NCBI GenBank assembly: GCA_001949185.1
Contig: BDGG01000010.1
Span: 939,773 to 1,003,772 of the forward strand
Direction of reading: 5' to 3'
DNA: 64,000 bases
From: Ramazzottius varieornatus
Taxonomy: Eukaryota > Tardigrada > Eutardigrada > Parachela > Ramazzottiidae
Part shown: piece after piece, positions 24,301-36,469 of the stretch
Layout of the letters: each line of letters opens with the position of its first letter
Numbering within the stretch: position 1 is the first letter of the stretch
Translations under genes and position numbers: made by a program
The notes under the pieces: model-generated
Told to the model about the DNA's origin: nothing
Seen by the model: only the letters and a program-made list of their open reading frames with translations
Databases searched by the model: none

Positions 24301-24632
24301 CAGCAACCATAAGTCCTGCAACAGTAAGCACGAGTACGCTGCAATGGACGCCTCAACAGTTCAACCAAGTGTTGAGCCTGTCGCAACCAACAGGAACGCA
24401 TATAGTGACACCGGCACCAAACGGCGTCTATGTGAGGCGCAACGTGGCGCCCAATAACGTAGTTTTGGTTCCTTCCGCCATCACACCGACCACTGCCACG
24501 ATAAGCAACAACGCACAACCGACCACGCTGCAGTTACAGATGGTCAGCAATGATGGCAAGCCGGCAGAACAGATGGCGGCAATCGTGAACCACCGAAGTC
24601 CTCCAGCTGGAAGCCAGCCTGAACCACAGTGA
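12315..24632 (+). CDS. dom: Domino/EP400-type SWI2/SNF2 chromatin-remodelling ATPase, long SANT-containing isoform
   Basis: 26 exons close in frame to about 2354 residues: 12315-12860, 12923-13108, 13233-13373, 13442-13622, 13907-14194, 14263-14315, 14505-14594, 14727-15041, 15232-15594, 15765-16094, 16159-16233, 16390-16756, 17012-17332, 17609-18050, 18267-18497, 18576-18690, 18872-19207, 19499-19627, 20639-20674, 21214-21373, 21435-21682, 21750-22004, 22101-22667, 22862-23476, 23668-23940, 24231-24632. It should be the catalytic subunit of an INO80-class complex exchanging H2A for H2A.Z. Domain order: HSA (about 220-290), SNF2 lobe with DEMGLGKT (near 539) and DEAQ (near 636), a roughly 300-residue insertion typical of the class, helicase C lobe with [11 protein letters not shown] and [11 protein letters not shown], an acidic region, a SANT-like domain (about 1645-1720), then a Gln/Pro/Thr-rich tail as in Domino-A and EP400. 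Exon 11 (25 codons) is the least certain. Seven or more introns contain hairpin elements. Confidence 0.92.
13726..13856. repeat. GTGGCGCAC palindromic element, copy 3 (Domino intron 4)
   Basis: One of the best preserved copies. The ends TGGAAACTCGGCAAAC and GTTTGCCGAGCTTCCA are inverted. The inner arms GGGGCGCAC and GTGCGCCAC flank a loop of about 25 nt. Confidence 0.85.
15042..15172. repeat. GTGGCGCAC palindromic element, copy 4 (Domino intron 8)
   Basis: Core AAGTGGCGCACG...CGTGCGCCACTT at about 15061-15107. The left outer arm is partly deleted next to the splice donor; the right arm runs to GCTCACGGTTC. Confidence 0.8.
15618..15706. repeat. GTGGCGCAC palindromic element, copy 5 (Domino intron 9)
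   Basis: AAGTGGCGTACGC and GTGCGCCGCTT form the core. The right arm ends GAGTTTGTTTGCC. The left outer arm is short. Confidence 0.75.
16248..16300. repeat. GTGGCGCAC element fragment, copy 6 (Domino intron 11)
   Basis: Only one core arm (AAAGTGGCGCAC) is clear; the partner arm is missing. Likely a truncated copy. Confidence 0.45.
17425..17545. repeat. GTGGCGCAC palindromic element, copy 7 (Domino intron 13)
   Basis: GAGTGACGCAC pairs with GTGCGTC-type arm GATGCGTCACTTGG. The substitution GGCGC to GACGC in one arm is matched by GCGTC in the other, so pairing is kept. The right outer end is GTGTTTGCCGG. Confidence 0.75.
18722..18835. repeat. GTGGCGCAC palindromic element, copy 8, diverged (Domino intron 16)
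   Basis: The outer left arm GAGCTCGGGAAACAAAC is well kept. The core arms are degenerate (GGGCGCGAG and GTGCGCTAG). Confidence 0.6.
19499..20020 (+). CDS. dom: Alternative terminal exon of Domino (short isoform, about 1633 residues)
   Basis: Exon 18 can be used two ways. The donor at 19628 (AAG then gtagat) is in phase 0 with the 36-bp exon at 20639 and gives the long form. If it is not used, the frame stays open for 131 more codons to TAA at 20018-20020, encoding a Ser/Pro/Lys/Arg-rich tail with [22 protein letters not shown] and [10 protein letters not shown]. That tail is too long and too protein-like to be intron by chance. Drosophila domino has the same layout: DOM-A carries SANT and a Gln-rich tail, DOM-B ends early with a basic tail. 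The reading frames are seen; use of both ends in this organism is inferred. Confidence 0.7.
   Translation, partial: EEVERKKKEWELNRLEIAKAEKIRAAEEVCEPYVVTKTLMDPKVDKRNLRPSSSRRKAAVSPSPAAVAPQLLPQTPQSEPQTSSRGRSRRVSTGSQSTPNSSQSLPSTSGGKEKAIPKKKKDDDPEFKLPLPVTPRMSNGKTRKVSTKETTPSTLASASSRPQRTTRSRGKRE
20748..21045. repeat. GTGGCGCAC element halves, copy 9 (Domino intron 19)
   Basis: CAAGTGGGGCACG at about 20755 and GTGTGCGCCGCTTGG at about 20979 look like the two halves of one or two copies, pulled apart or inserted into. The outer arm TTCATTTGCCC follows the right half. Confidence 0.45.
23514..23590. repeat. GTCAACTCG/CGAGTTGATC hairpin unit, single (Domino intron 24)
   Basis: GTCGGTCAACTCGTGCAT is followed about 35 nt later by GTGCGCGACTTGG, the same inverted arrangement as the tandem units in the next intron. 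Confidence 0.6.
23951..24190. repeat. Three tandem hairpin units of about 80 bp (Domino intron 25)
   Basis: Units begin near 23951, 24032 and 24114. Each has TGTTC(N)GTC(A/T)ACTC(A/G)CGCA and, about 35 nt on, (G/A)CGCGA(C/G/T)TTGATCGTG or a close variant, so each can fold back on itself. The sequences between the arms differ between units. Most of the intron is made of this array. Confidence 0.8.
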
Positions 24633-24900
24633 TGAGAGCGTGTCGAATTTGTTGGTGTTGCGTGTTTTTGTTTTCCATCTGGTTTACTCATTATACAGCG
24701 TATCTGTTCTCCCTTTGTTCCATGTTGAACTTAATCCCCCTTTTGTTTATCGGCGCACCAAAGAGTAGTGTTCTTGCGTACTACGTTCCATGATGGATGT
24801 TACACAATGATTTGTAGATGGATTTTCTTTCAGATTTTGATACACTTTGCACAAGAGTGCCTTTCCTTGTAGAAATGGTAGCCTTTGCTGTTCATTATAT

Positions 24901-25070
24901 AGATTGCGGAAACTCGTCAGGGACGACCGATCAGGATCAGGAAGTTCATTCGAAAAAACCCACAACATTGGCACAGCATCAATGAATCACTTGCCAATAT
25001 TGTCGTTTTTTTGAGTGGATTTCCTGATCCTGACGCCTCGTCCCCGTCCCTGACAGGTTTCCGCAATCCC
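24901..25070. mobile_element. Foldback element with arms of about 75 bp
   Basis: The left arm starts GATTGCGGAAAC and contains GATCAGGATCAGGAA and ACAACATTGGCA. The right arm is its inverse (TGCCAATATTGT, TTCCTGATCCTGACG, GTTTCCGCAATC). The loop is about 18 nt. No coding capacity. It lies between the Domino 3' end and the BTB gene. Confidence 0.75.
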
Positions 25071-25298
25071 TCAACTGTAACATGAGCGTCCATGAACAGT
25101 ATATGCATTCGAAAACATGATCGAATGCTAACAGAAGATTATGGGGAAAGCAAATTTCGATATAGTACAAAATTAAGATCAGAAAACGTGGGTAAAGCAC
25201 AGACAATAAAAAACCACCCCACGGTCGTTATCTTCTTCAGGTGAAAGAACCAGAACACGTCTAGAAGATTATTGGGGAAAGTAGGCTTTCCGCAGTAA

Positions 25299-25545
25299 CT
25301 ACGGAGGACGTTGGCTACGGTGAGGAGGTGGGATGTACTTGTAGGGACCAGAAGCAGGCGAAGGTTGTGCTGGTTCACGACGCTTTTCGCGTTCCTGCTG
25401 ACGTTCCCTTTCTTCGCGTTCTTCGATTTCTCGTATGCGTTCCTACTGTTTGCGCGCCAGCTTTTGGCGATGAGCTCCCTGTTCAGCTTGCTTCCTGGTT
25501 GTTTCTTCCTCGAGTTTCGAAGAAGGAGCTTGGCTACACGAAGTA
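25299..25545 (-). pseudogene. Fragment encoding a Glu/Arg-rich helix and a Pro-rich end, broken by TAG
   Basis: After an acceptor-like ttttcag at 25546, one minus-strand frame reads a charged helix (KLEEETTRKQAEQ, then TAG at 25445-25443, then ERIREIEEREERERQQ) and ends ASGPYKYIPPPHRSQRPP before TAG at 25301-25299. The charged helix followed by KYIPP..R recalls the C-terminal ends of some eIF3a-like proteins, but this is a weak resemblance. A second frame of this stretch is also open. It could be a retro-fragment or the last exon of the damaged BTB gene, though the phase does not match. Confidence 0.35.
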
Positions 25546-25628
25546 CTGAAAACCAGACTACTGTACAACAACCGCTGACAAACAGAGAAAGGCCAAATTC
25601 AGCTCGTAAAGCAGCCTACTGAACACAC

Positions 25629-27037
25629 CTGCTCGATATGGCGGCTCGAATAATGCCGAATCCACGCAGTAAACCAGCTGTCCGTTACCGCGACGGATAA
25701 TTTCATGAGTTCTGAAAACATAGTTTTCATGCCCGATACCGAAGTTTGATTGCCTCTCAAAAAACGAGATTGACTGTACGTACTTTTTGCTTTTCTGGCT
25801 CCAGCTTCGAGACTCCTTCGGGTAAGGGATATGAAAATCCTCAACGCTCTTGATGTACAATAGCAGATCGCAAACTTCTCGATCAGTCAAGATACCGCTC
25901 TAAGAGCCAAGCAAAGTTAAGGATAGGCGACGCACTCACAAGTAGAACACACACAGGGTCCCGTACCTCTCGCGGTCCCTTTCGGATCTCAGAGACTGTC
26001 ATCTGCGGAAAGCGGATCAGTAGGAAGAGTGGTCCAAGGACCTTTCGACAATTAGCAGCAGAAGTTTCCATGCATCTACGCTTGCACTCTTTCTCAGCGA
26101 ACCTGCAGTTGCTCACGTGCATTATACAGCGGAAATACCTTCCGCAGATCAGATCGAAGTTTACAGCGTACGCTACTTACTGAATGACGCTCCTGTAAAT
26201 CAGATACTCCGGGCAATACAACGTATCACGACGCATGATATCCGCCAGCCAGACGACGGAGACGTCCTTCTCGGTCAGTGGCAGCCAGGTGAAAAACTTG
26301 GCCGCATTCTTGTCGATCGCGCTGTAGCAGTGGCTGAGGAGTAATTCGCTTTTACAGGCGATACCCTATGGAGAAACTGATCTTAAAATCGAAAAACCCA
26401 AACACTTCACAAGGTCTCTTACGGCTAAAAACAGTTCCCATAACGTATCCGTAGAGTTACGATCCGAGAAGTAATCCTTGTCGCGATCCAACAAACTCTC
26501 CACAAAGTCAACGCATGACTTTTCCAGCTCCATGATGTTGTACGTGTTGGCCACTTTGAAGAACGACTGGACGTTCTGCAGGGTAAGTGTTGGTTTCTCG
26601 TCTTGTACAGAAACCTATAAACAGAAACAAGGACAATGCTGCAAAAGAACAACTAAAGTGGCGCAGTAGCTCAAGTCACCTGAGCATTCCCTGGAAAGCT
26701 TCTGGATCAACGTCCGGTACCTCGATCGCTTCGTACTCCGTCCGTACTACAGAAAGCATCGTCTCAAAGACAGGCCTTGTGGCTGTAAGGATTAACCTAC
26801 GAGCAGCATTCTTAGTCAAGCAAAACTCCAAGTTGAAACTGACACCGAGTCACCCGCAAAAATTGTAACTTACTTGTGAGCTTCGATCGTCACTTCCTCA
26901 TGCCCAACTCGGAATGTCACATCGCAAAGTCTTTTTGAGTCATACAACACGTGTCCCAAATCACCAAGGCTGCCAATCTCATCCTACCATGGAGAGCCTC
27001 GTGCCACCGTCGATCCGTTCACGGAACTTTGCGCCAT
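25629..27037 (-). pseudogene. BTB/POZ-BACK domain protein (BTBD1/2/3/6-like), damaged copy
   Basis: Exon-like blocks with good splice sites run 27037-26874, 26796-26680, 26614-26423, 26365-26181, 26102-25967, 25899-25784, 25711-25629. Translated together they give a BTB domain (LCDVTFRVGHEEVTIEAHK, TRPVFETMLS, VPDVDPEAFQGMLR), a BACK region (SFFKVANTYNIMELEKSC, MRRDTLYCPEYLIYRSV) and the family's diagnostic CRKVLGPLFLLIRFPQMT followed by SGILTDREV. Such proteins are usually substrate adaptors for CUL3. Two defects: an in-frame TAG at 26986-26984 just after the first ATG, and a one-base deletion near 26603 that breaks FLY from DEKPTLTLQNVQ. The PHR domain usual after this point is not seen. 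Everything else, including all splice phases, is intact, so this is a recent pseudogene or carries sequence errors. Confidence 0.7.
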
Positions 27038-28001
27038 CTTGAAAATCCACCTGTTGCTGTCTCGTGAGCCTCGATCGCGAATCAAAGTGGTCAAAAGCTT
27101 CCACGCTTTCACCCCAGCCGTCGAATGTCATCAAGCGTCCAGAATCCAGGTACTCGAATGCGAGTCACTCTGGCCGAGTGAAGGAAAGTTGAGAAGCTTG
27201 GCCTACGAAGAAGACCGGGCAGGAAACACACACACTCCTGCGAAACGGCTGAGTTTGGGAGAAAGCGGCGACGTTTGTGTCCAGCCAATCAACAGCCAAA
27301 GCCAAACTTTCTCTTCTCAAAGTTAACCGCGCGGCACGCCGAACCAAGCGATCCGGCCGCATACGTGGCAGGCTGGTACGTGAAAGCAGGTGGTACTCAG
27401 TAAATACCGCTGGTACCTGGTAGGCTGGTACTTGCTGGCACAACGAGGGAAATACCGGCGACTTATAACTCTTTTAGCCTTCTACATGCCGATCCTACTC
27501 ATCCTAGGGTCTCCCGAAATCCGGATTAACCCTTCGAAGAATTACCCTGCAACGTCCAACGTGTTCCTGATAATGCAGTAATGAAAGGAAAATACGGGGA
27601 AGAATGGCAGCTTCGAGAGGTTAATAAGTTTCCTCACAGCTTGCTACGGACATTACTGAACAACAAAAGCCAAGATTCCTGAAAGACAAGAATGTGCCAG
27701 CTAGAACAAACACAACAACCACTCGTAGTAAAAAAATAGTAAAATAAATTAATATTGCTTACGGTTAGTGCGAGCAGATGGTGGATCATGAGCGCCATTT
27801 ACAGCTGCGGTCAAGGCACTTTACAAAAAAGGTATTACAAGCCAGAATAACCTCCTCTACCCTCTGAGCAGGGACCTATTGAGCAGCATGTGTCTTTGCG
27901 GGTAACATGGAGCATAATCTTTGGGAGACTATCAGCAAACGACTTTGAAACAAGTTGCGCAAGCGGTCGACTTCCTTCAGCTACTTTAGTGACCTGTAGG
28001 C
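27038..28001. other. Intergenic stretch with a GGTAC-rich patch
   Basis: No gene is supported. At 27365-27440 the words GGCTGGTAC and GGTAC recur five times in about 75 bp (GCTGGTACGTG, GGTGGTACTC, GCTGGTACCTGG, GGCTGGTACTTG), a small irregular tandem. Confidence 0.4.
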
Positions 28002-30051
28002 TCAGGCTAACTGTGGATGCTCCAGCTGTTGCACCACTTTTCTTGGGAGATGCAAGAGAGCGACTTTCTCAGCGGGAACAGAGCTACGAATCGTCCTAAG
28101 ACAACCTGTCCTCAGCTTGTTCATTCGCATCGGAGCTCTGTAGATCCGGAAGGAGCCTCTTCGCGACCTACATGGATACGAGCGATGGATTAAACTTCAC
28201 GACTTCATCAGTGATTGTTGAGATGTTGAAAAGGCTGAATGAGTTCTTCTCCGAGGTTTCCTACGTACCCGACAGAGAAGAGGAAGCTGTTATGCGAGTA
28301 GGATACGACGCGCGTGTCAGGAAAGCGAGTGGCTTGACGAGGAACCGTTGCATTCGACACGTCCCACACTCGAACGATACTGCAAGTATGACAAAACAGA
28401 ATTAGGAGTTCTTGTTCTTCGCCAAGAGAGAAAGGAATAGAAACGTCTGGGATTGCTCGACTGTAAAATATGTCGCAAAAGCAAGGACTTACCCGTCATT
28501 GCAGATGGTGACAATGTGCCATCCATCACGAGAGGCTACGACCTTGCGTACTTCGTGCCCGTTTACGCCGCCGGCGAATATGGGTCGCGGCGGAGGTAGC
28601 ATGTGATAGAAGCTGGAGCGAATTTCCCCCGTAGCCACTTCCCAGCAGATGACGCGAGTGTCCAGGCTGGAAGTGTACAGAAAGGCGCCGTCGGGGGAGA
28701 ATGCGCAGCTCGTTACGTCATTGTTGTGCCCTTCGAACTTTCCCTCGAGCTTGCCAGATCGAGCGTTCCAAAGCTTAACCTAGAAAGCACGTCAGACTTT
28801 TGCATAACATGCCAGAGGATGAAAATCACAGCAGCCAAAGGCAACATGCGACTACAGGACTAATGCACTAAATAATATAAATATATGGACATATTATTTT
28901 GTGCAGGTATGCACAAAATGCAGGTATACACTAATGCACAAAGATACTGTTAAAGGTGACGTCAGCACGCACCAGCTTTCCAATTCCGACACTGGCGATG
29001 AGCTGTGCGTTGGAAGACCATGCTAAGCCTAGAACGGGCTTGATGTGAGGCAGACTATGGAACATGTTCCCGTCATCCATGGAGTCCCACAGCTTGATGG
29101 TACAGTCTTGGGAGGAAGATGCAAGAACGAGGCTACCATCAGGCGAGAAGCTGAGCTCCGTGATGGCTTTCTTATGGTCGCGGAGGACGAGCATGATTTT
29201 ATCTACAATCACAACAGTAAACTGAGTGCTCGGCTAAACAATCTCAACCAGTGCGCCACTTTGGGAAGGCGATCTGGCCGAGTCTATTTGCCGGCCTCCC
29301 AATCATCAATCTATATTCGAAAAGTCTTGCGAAAAGCTCGTCGGACTATAAAGTCTAAAAAGACAAGGCTGAATTTGTGCTCACCAGAAACAATGTCCCA
29401 TATTTTGATGTCTCCGTTCAACAGGCCAGCAGCCAGGACTACACTTCCCAGCGCAAAGTTCTGCAGTCGGTTATAGTTGACTTCTCCCGCATGCCACTTC
29501 TTGTCCGAAGATCGACATCCGAACGCCAAAGCCACCACTGGCCCATGACAGTCCAGGCATTTCTTTTCTCGAACTGCTTGAGGATTGATTAGCAGGTCGA
29601 AAGGCCGCGAACTAAGAACAATATTCTATGAAAACTTTATAGCTATATTATGTTGGGCAGTTGAACCTCCTCAGCATTACAAAAATAACGGAAAAATTCC
29701 AGCAGTTTAAAACAGGAATATGTACGTACGTATCGGAAGTAGGCGAGGACGTTTGAAGGATGAAGACTTTGCTCGTTCCCAATGACCAAGCAAAAGTGCG
29801 GCCATCAGGCGCCCACGCGGACGATAAGACTTCTTCGCCGTGCTTCCTCGGACACTCAAACTCGGCATCCGTATCTATCTCCAACAGCTTGTGTGGTTGA
29901 GCTGCAACAAAAACGTCATTAGGCATCATAACCGATGACTAGGAGCCACATCCCCCTCATGACTAAATATAGATAGCACGCGCTACATAGCAAATTCGTA
30001 ATAAGACCACTTACGGATGGTGAGCTCGTTTCCGCTGGCAAAACTAGCCAT
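28002..30051 (-). CDS. WSB: WD-repeat and SOCS-box protein (WSB1/WSB2 family)
   Basis: Seven exons close in frame to 409 residues (human WSB2 404, WSB1 421): 30051-30015, 29901-29730, 29611-29385, 29202-28973, 28779-28493, 28379-28269, 28167-28002. WSB proteins are substrate receptors of elongin BC-cullin 5 E3 ligases. WD40 blades are clear: HGEEVLSSAWAPDGRTFAWS, LAAGLLNGDIKIWDI, HKKAITELSFSPDGS with CTIKLWDS, HNNDVTSCAFSPDGAFL with RVICWEVATGE, and GIVRVWDV. The last exon gives FRIYRAPMRMNKLRTGCLR then VALLHLPRKVVQQL, the SOCS box that binds elongin BC. The last intron is easy to miss, because reading through it gives a plausible stop at 28208 that would lose the SOCS box. The gene diverges from S6 kinase. 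Confidence 0.9.
29225..29312. repeat. GTGGCGCAC element fragment, copy 10 (WSB intron 3)
   Basis: CAGTGCGCCACTTTGGGAAG and the outer arm GTCTATTTGCCGGCC are clear; the left half is eroded (GTGCTCGGCTAAACAATC remains). Confidence 0.6.
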
Positions 30052-30167
30052 CCAGTAGCTATCAGAATTGGAGGAGGAATCGCCTGAGAACCTAGACCAG
30101 AGATCCGATCGTGAGAAGTGATATATGGACAAGAGTTTGAAATCCGTCCAAAGTGTCGTCAGTCGGT

Positions 30168-30175
30168 TTATATAA
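30168..30175 (-). promoter_or_regulatory. Candidate TATA box of WSB
   Basis: The minus strand reads TATATAAA about 120 bp upstream of the WSB start codon, which would place a transcription start near 30140. On the plus strand it is the wrong distance from S6 kinase. Confidence 0.4.
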
Positions 30176-31008
30176 GGCGAGAAGGATAAGTTTCAAGTAC
30201 GCTCTCTTGATATGATGCAGCTTCACGAAGAGCTTCTTCCTTTGTGATAATTCTCAGAGGTAAACGAGAAAAGATCGACAGAAGAGAAGAATGGCAGCTC
30301 TCAAATGCCTGCTAGAAAATCTTTCCCCGAAAGACCAATTCGAACTATCGAGTGTCGACCGTCAAGGAGTTTGTTTTGGAATTTGAATTTTCGTCTCCTG
30401 GTGCGATGCGCGTAACGGTCAGGTTTTGGGCGGTCTTACTCTAGTGCACCACTCGGTGCGCGAGTTTTACACCAATGTTTCAGTCGGTGGTGCGCGGACA
30501 GATCTGTGCATTACGATTCTGACCAGTCATAAGTAGGACACCAACTGTTGATTGCGTCAGACGGTAACGGTAGCGCCGCTACTTCGCTTGGACTCTGCTA
30601 CCAAGAGTGGTTCATCGGAACCGTTCGCTGGCCGTTGGTCAGCTCATTTACATCGGCATCTTCCACGTTTGCCAGGAATACTACTGACGGCTTTTCGTGG
30701 AAATTCCGGAACGATTCGACGTCACAGAATGAACGAGGCGACGAGACAGAGTGCAGTGCAGCTTTATGGTCGATCCATCAGGCAAAACAGCTGGATCTTC
30801 ATTTGGCCGAGCGCAGACGATGACTCATGGTACGTGAGACATACGTGGTCTGGTTGACTATACCGCGGTTCCACATTCGGTTTCTAAAATCATTTTCTGC
30901 ATCTTGATGACTGCTGATCGTCTCCCTTCTTCTTCCGCTTCCGGTCCTCATCAGATATGCTCTCTTGAAGTCCATTTAGACCTCTATTAGCAGCTTTCCG
31001 TACGGAAA
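30176..31008. other. Divergent WSB / S6 kinase upstream region
   Basis: A 960-bp gap separates the two start codons. It holds a hairpin-like stretch at 30455-30500 (CGGTGCGCGAG and GGTGGTGCGCGG) related in wording to the Domino-intron units. No gene is supported. Confidence 0.4.
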
Positions 31009-33920
<2,912 letters not shown>

Positions 33921-34284
33921 CTGCTCCACACAGTCCACTCTTCCCCAGTGCCGTCCTCCATGGCTGTAGTAGTCTGGCGTAGCTATCTAGAAAAAACCAC
34001 TTTTTTCAGATTTTATCGTCGGTTAGACTTTGGGGTTTTGTAGAAGATAGACTGATGGAGAAGAGAGAAAAGTATGTTCTAGCCAATAACAATTGCCTTC
34101 TCTTTGTGACTAATGTACTCAGTACAGTGTACTGTGCTCGAGAAGTTTTTAACGTGGATTTGTTCTCGTATACATTTACTACTGAAGAACACTTTACTGG
34201 AATGTCAAAAGAGAGGAATATATGGCCAGAGTATTTTCTGAGGAAAAAGAACAAAACCACATGATTCCAACACTAGTTCAGCTA

Positions 34285-34390
34285 ACAAAGACGAAATCAT
34301 TTTCCCATGTGGCGCACGCTCGTAGCCAGTCACAAAGAATAGTGCGCCACTTACGTATCGATCAGGGCGAAATCGTTTGCCGCCCATGTA
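34285..34390. repeat. GTGGCGCAC palindromic element, copy 11 (between S6K and the next gene)
   Basis: TGTGGCGCACGCTC and AGTGCGCCACTTACG form the core at about 34309-34354. The right outer arm is CGTTTGCCGCCC. It sits just past the stop codon of the minus-strand gene at 34399, so it may be in that gene's 3' UTR. Confidence 0.8.
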
Positions 34391-34398
34391 CGCATGAT

Positions 34399-36299
34399 CT
34401 AACGGTAAGTGGTTCCGCCACTTGGTCCTCCGAAATTTCCGCTGGTTCCTCCGTAGCCACCACCATAACCACTAGGGCTACCACCGTACCCACCTCCGCT
34501 GCTCGTCTGCGAGCCGAAAGTCTGACCATAGCCACCCAAATCGGTGTTTCCACTACCGCCCATTCCACCTCCCATACTCATGTAGGCGTCAGTCGTGGCG
34601 CTGCCGTAGTTGCTAGCTGAATACCCCTGGTCAGTTCGGGTACTTCCGGCGTATGCACCACTGGACAAACGAGGGAACCCGCCATCGTGGCTTCCGTGGT
34701 TGTGATGGCTACGCGAGTGGCCGTCGTCGTGGTACCCACCTCGGCTTTCTTGGTTGTACGAGCTGGGGCCTCGGTTGGAGTTGTTTGAGTTGTAGCCTGC
34801 GTAACCGATTCGACTCGAATCTGGAACGAGAGCATATTACCATTTTGAGTCTTGTTATCTTCGATATTTTTATTCACCGTGAGATGGTCCGTGGTGTCGA
34901 TCGCGACTGTCGCTGAACATACCGCCCATTGCGGCGCTGCTTCGGTACATACCGGTGGTGTCCATACCATTGCCGGCAAAGCCCATACTGGAAGAGTTCA
35001 TACCGGAAGAGCCCATGTTGGACGAACCTATGCCAGAAGCGTATCCGTGACTCCGGTTTCCGCCTCCATAAGACGCGGCAATTCCGCGGTCGCCATAAGA
35101 CCCATACGAGTCGCGATTGTTTGATTGACTGCGGTGACGATCCTATAAGAGACAGCAACAAGAAAGTGTACAGAATTACAGGGCACGATCCAGACCGTAC
35201 GGTGTATGGCTATCAGGTTCGTTACCTCGTCGCGATGCCGATAGGTTGGATCGTCAACTGCGAATATTATTTCAGAAGACCCAGAACATGTGTTTGATAA
35301 ATTAGGATGTTCCCTTAGTCAGAAAGGCGTACTGTTTCTCCACGAGAGATCGGAGCTACTGATGCCGCTTTGGTTTCCCAGCCCGGTACTGGAATCTGCA
35401 GTTTCCCAAAAGCTCAGTCATGTACTGGGAAACGAAAACGGATTTCCACTGATTTGTACTTACGTCTGCCAAATCCCTCCTGGTGACCGAGATCTGTGCG
35501 ACCACCTGCAAAGCGAAACGAAAGTGGCTTTGGACACATTGCACGGCGCAGGTGGTCCTCCTTAGATGGGTCAAAATGGCGCTACGAAGTTCCACATACG
35601 GATACGCGACTGACTTACTTCCGAGACTGTCCTGGTGTCCCAGACTTGTGCTTGTGTCTGAAAGAGTATCGCGTACATTGCGGGTGGAAAAACGAATAAA
35701 GACGAAACCAAAATGATGCACGATTAGTCTCAAAAGTACTCACGACTTCCGAATCCTTCCTGGTGTCCCAAGTTGGTGCTCTTCTGTCTTCCGAAGCCTT
35801 CTTGATGCCCCAGACTGGTGCTTGACGCTGTAATTAGACACCACTTGGAGATGCGGCACGAAATTGCGGTTCCTCAAGCCCCAGATCATGGGGACCTTGA
35901 AATATCAACCACATACTAACCCTGCCCGAAGCCTTCTTGTCGGCTCAGCCTGGTGCTGCCTGAGGGTGGAAGCGCAGGTACAGTCACTGCACTGAAGGCA
36001 AATCGACAACAGTTTCTGGGAGGGAACTTACTGTTGCCGAAGCCGTCCTGATGTCCTAATCCATAGCTGCTAATGTTATTCAAGGGCCCGGTGCTGTGCC
36101 CTTGTCTTCCGATATGACCATAATCACCGGCATACAGTCCTGAAGAGTTGCGCTGAAACAAAAAAATAGTATCTGTAAAGTGTCAGCATGTCTGAAGCAT
36201 CGATCTCGCACATGATCCTTAGCACCGCAGCAGGCGAGTGGCATCCTCAAACTCTACCTTTGCATATCCACCGGAAGTGGAATAATGGGAGTCAGACAT
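34399..36299 (-). CDS. Low-complexity Gly/Ser/Tyr/Asn-rich protein with LGHQEGFG repeats on mini-exons
   Basis: Nine exons close in frame to 361 residues: 36299-36258, 36152-36032, 35959-35921, 35827-35744, 35657-35619, 35505-35464, 35257-35226, 35142-34878, 34820-34399. I do not recognise the family. The first third carries six copies of a motif close to S-x-x-L-G-H-Q-[ED]-G-F-G: LGHQDGFG, LSRQEGFG, LGHQEGFG twice in one exon, LGHQDSLG and LGHQEGFG. Four of the repeat exons are 39-42 bp or twice that (84 bp), all phase 1-1, so each can be added or skipped without a frameshift. The remainder is Gly/Ser/Tyr/Asn/Met-rich (GSYGDRGIAASYGGG, SSNMGSSGMNSSSMG, GGGYGGSPSGYGGG) and resembles prion-like tails of FUS or hnRNP A proteins, but no RRM or zinc finger is present. 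Charged His-Asp-Arg patches (RDRHHGPSH) separate the blocks. Likely disordered; RNA-related or structural roles are both possible. Confidence 0.8.
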
Positions 36300-36469
36300 G
36301 ATTGCTTTCGAAGCAGGAAGTCTTGCAATAGAACGGAGAAAACTTGGTTTGGGCAAACAGGCACGTGATGCTTAGTTCAGTGCGAGTAGCCAGTATGAAC
36401 AAGACGGGAAATAAGTCAAGTCGATAGGCGACCAAACGACGACCAAAGCGTCGGAATTGATTATCTGCA

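Noticed and set aside
25139-25378. 79-codon minus-strand frame continuing past exon 7 of the BTB gene
   Set aside because: It is an alternative frame of a stretch whose other frame is more protein-like, and it lacks the PHR domain expected there.
26655-26669. AAAGTGGCGCAG word in a BTB-gene intron as another palindromic element copy
   Set aside because: Only one short arm is visible and no partner arm is nearby.
28208-28379. WSB stop at 28208 by reading through the last intron
   Set aside because: Splicing at 28268/28168 is in phase and yields a complete SOCS box, so the longer model is preferred.
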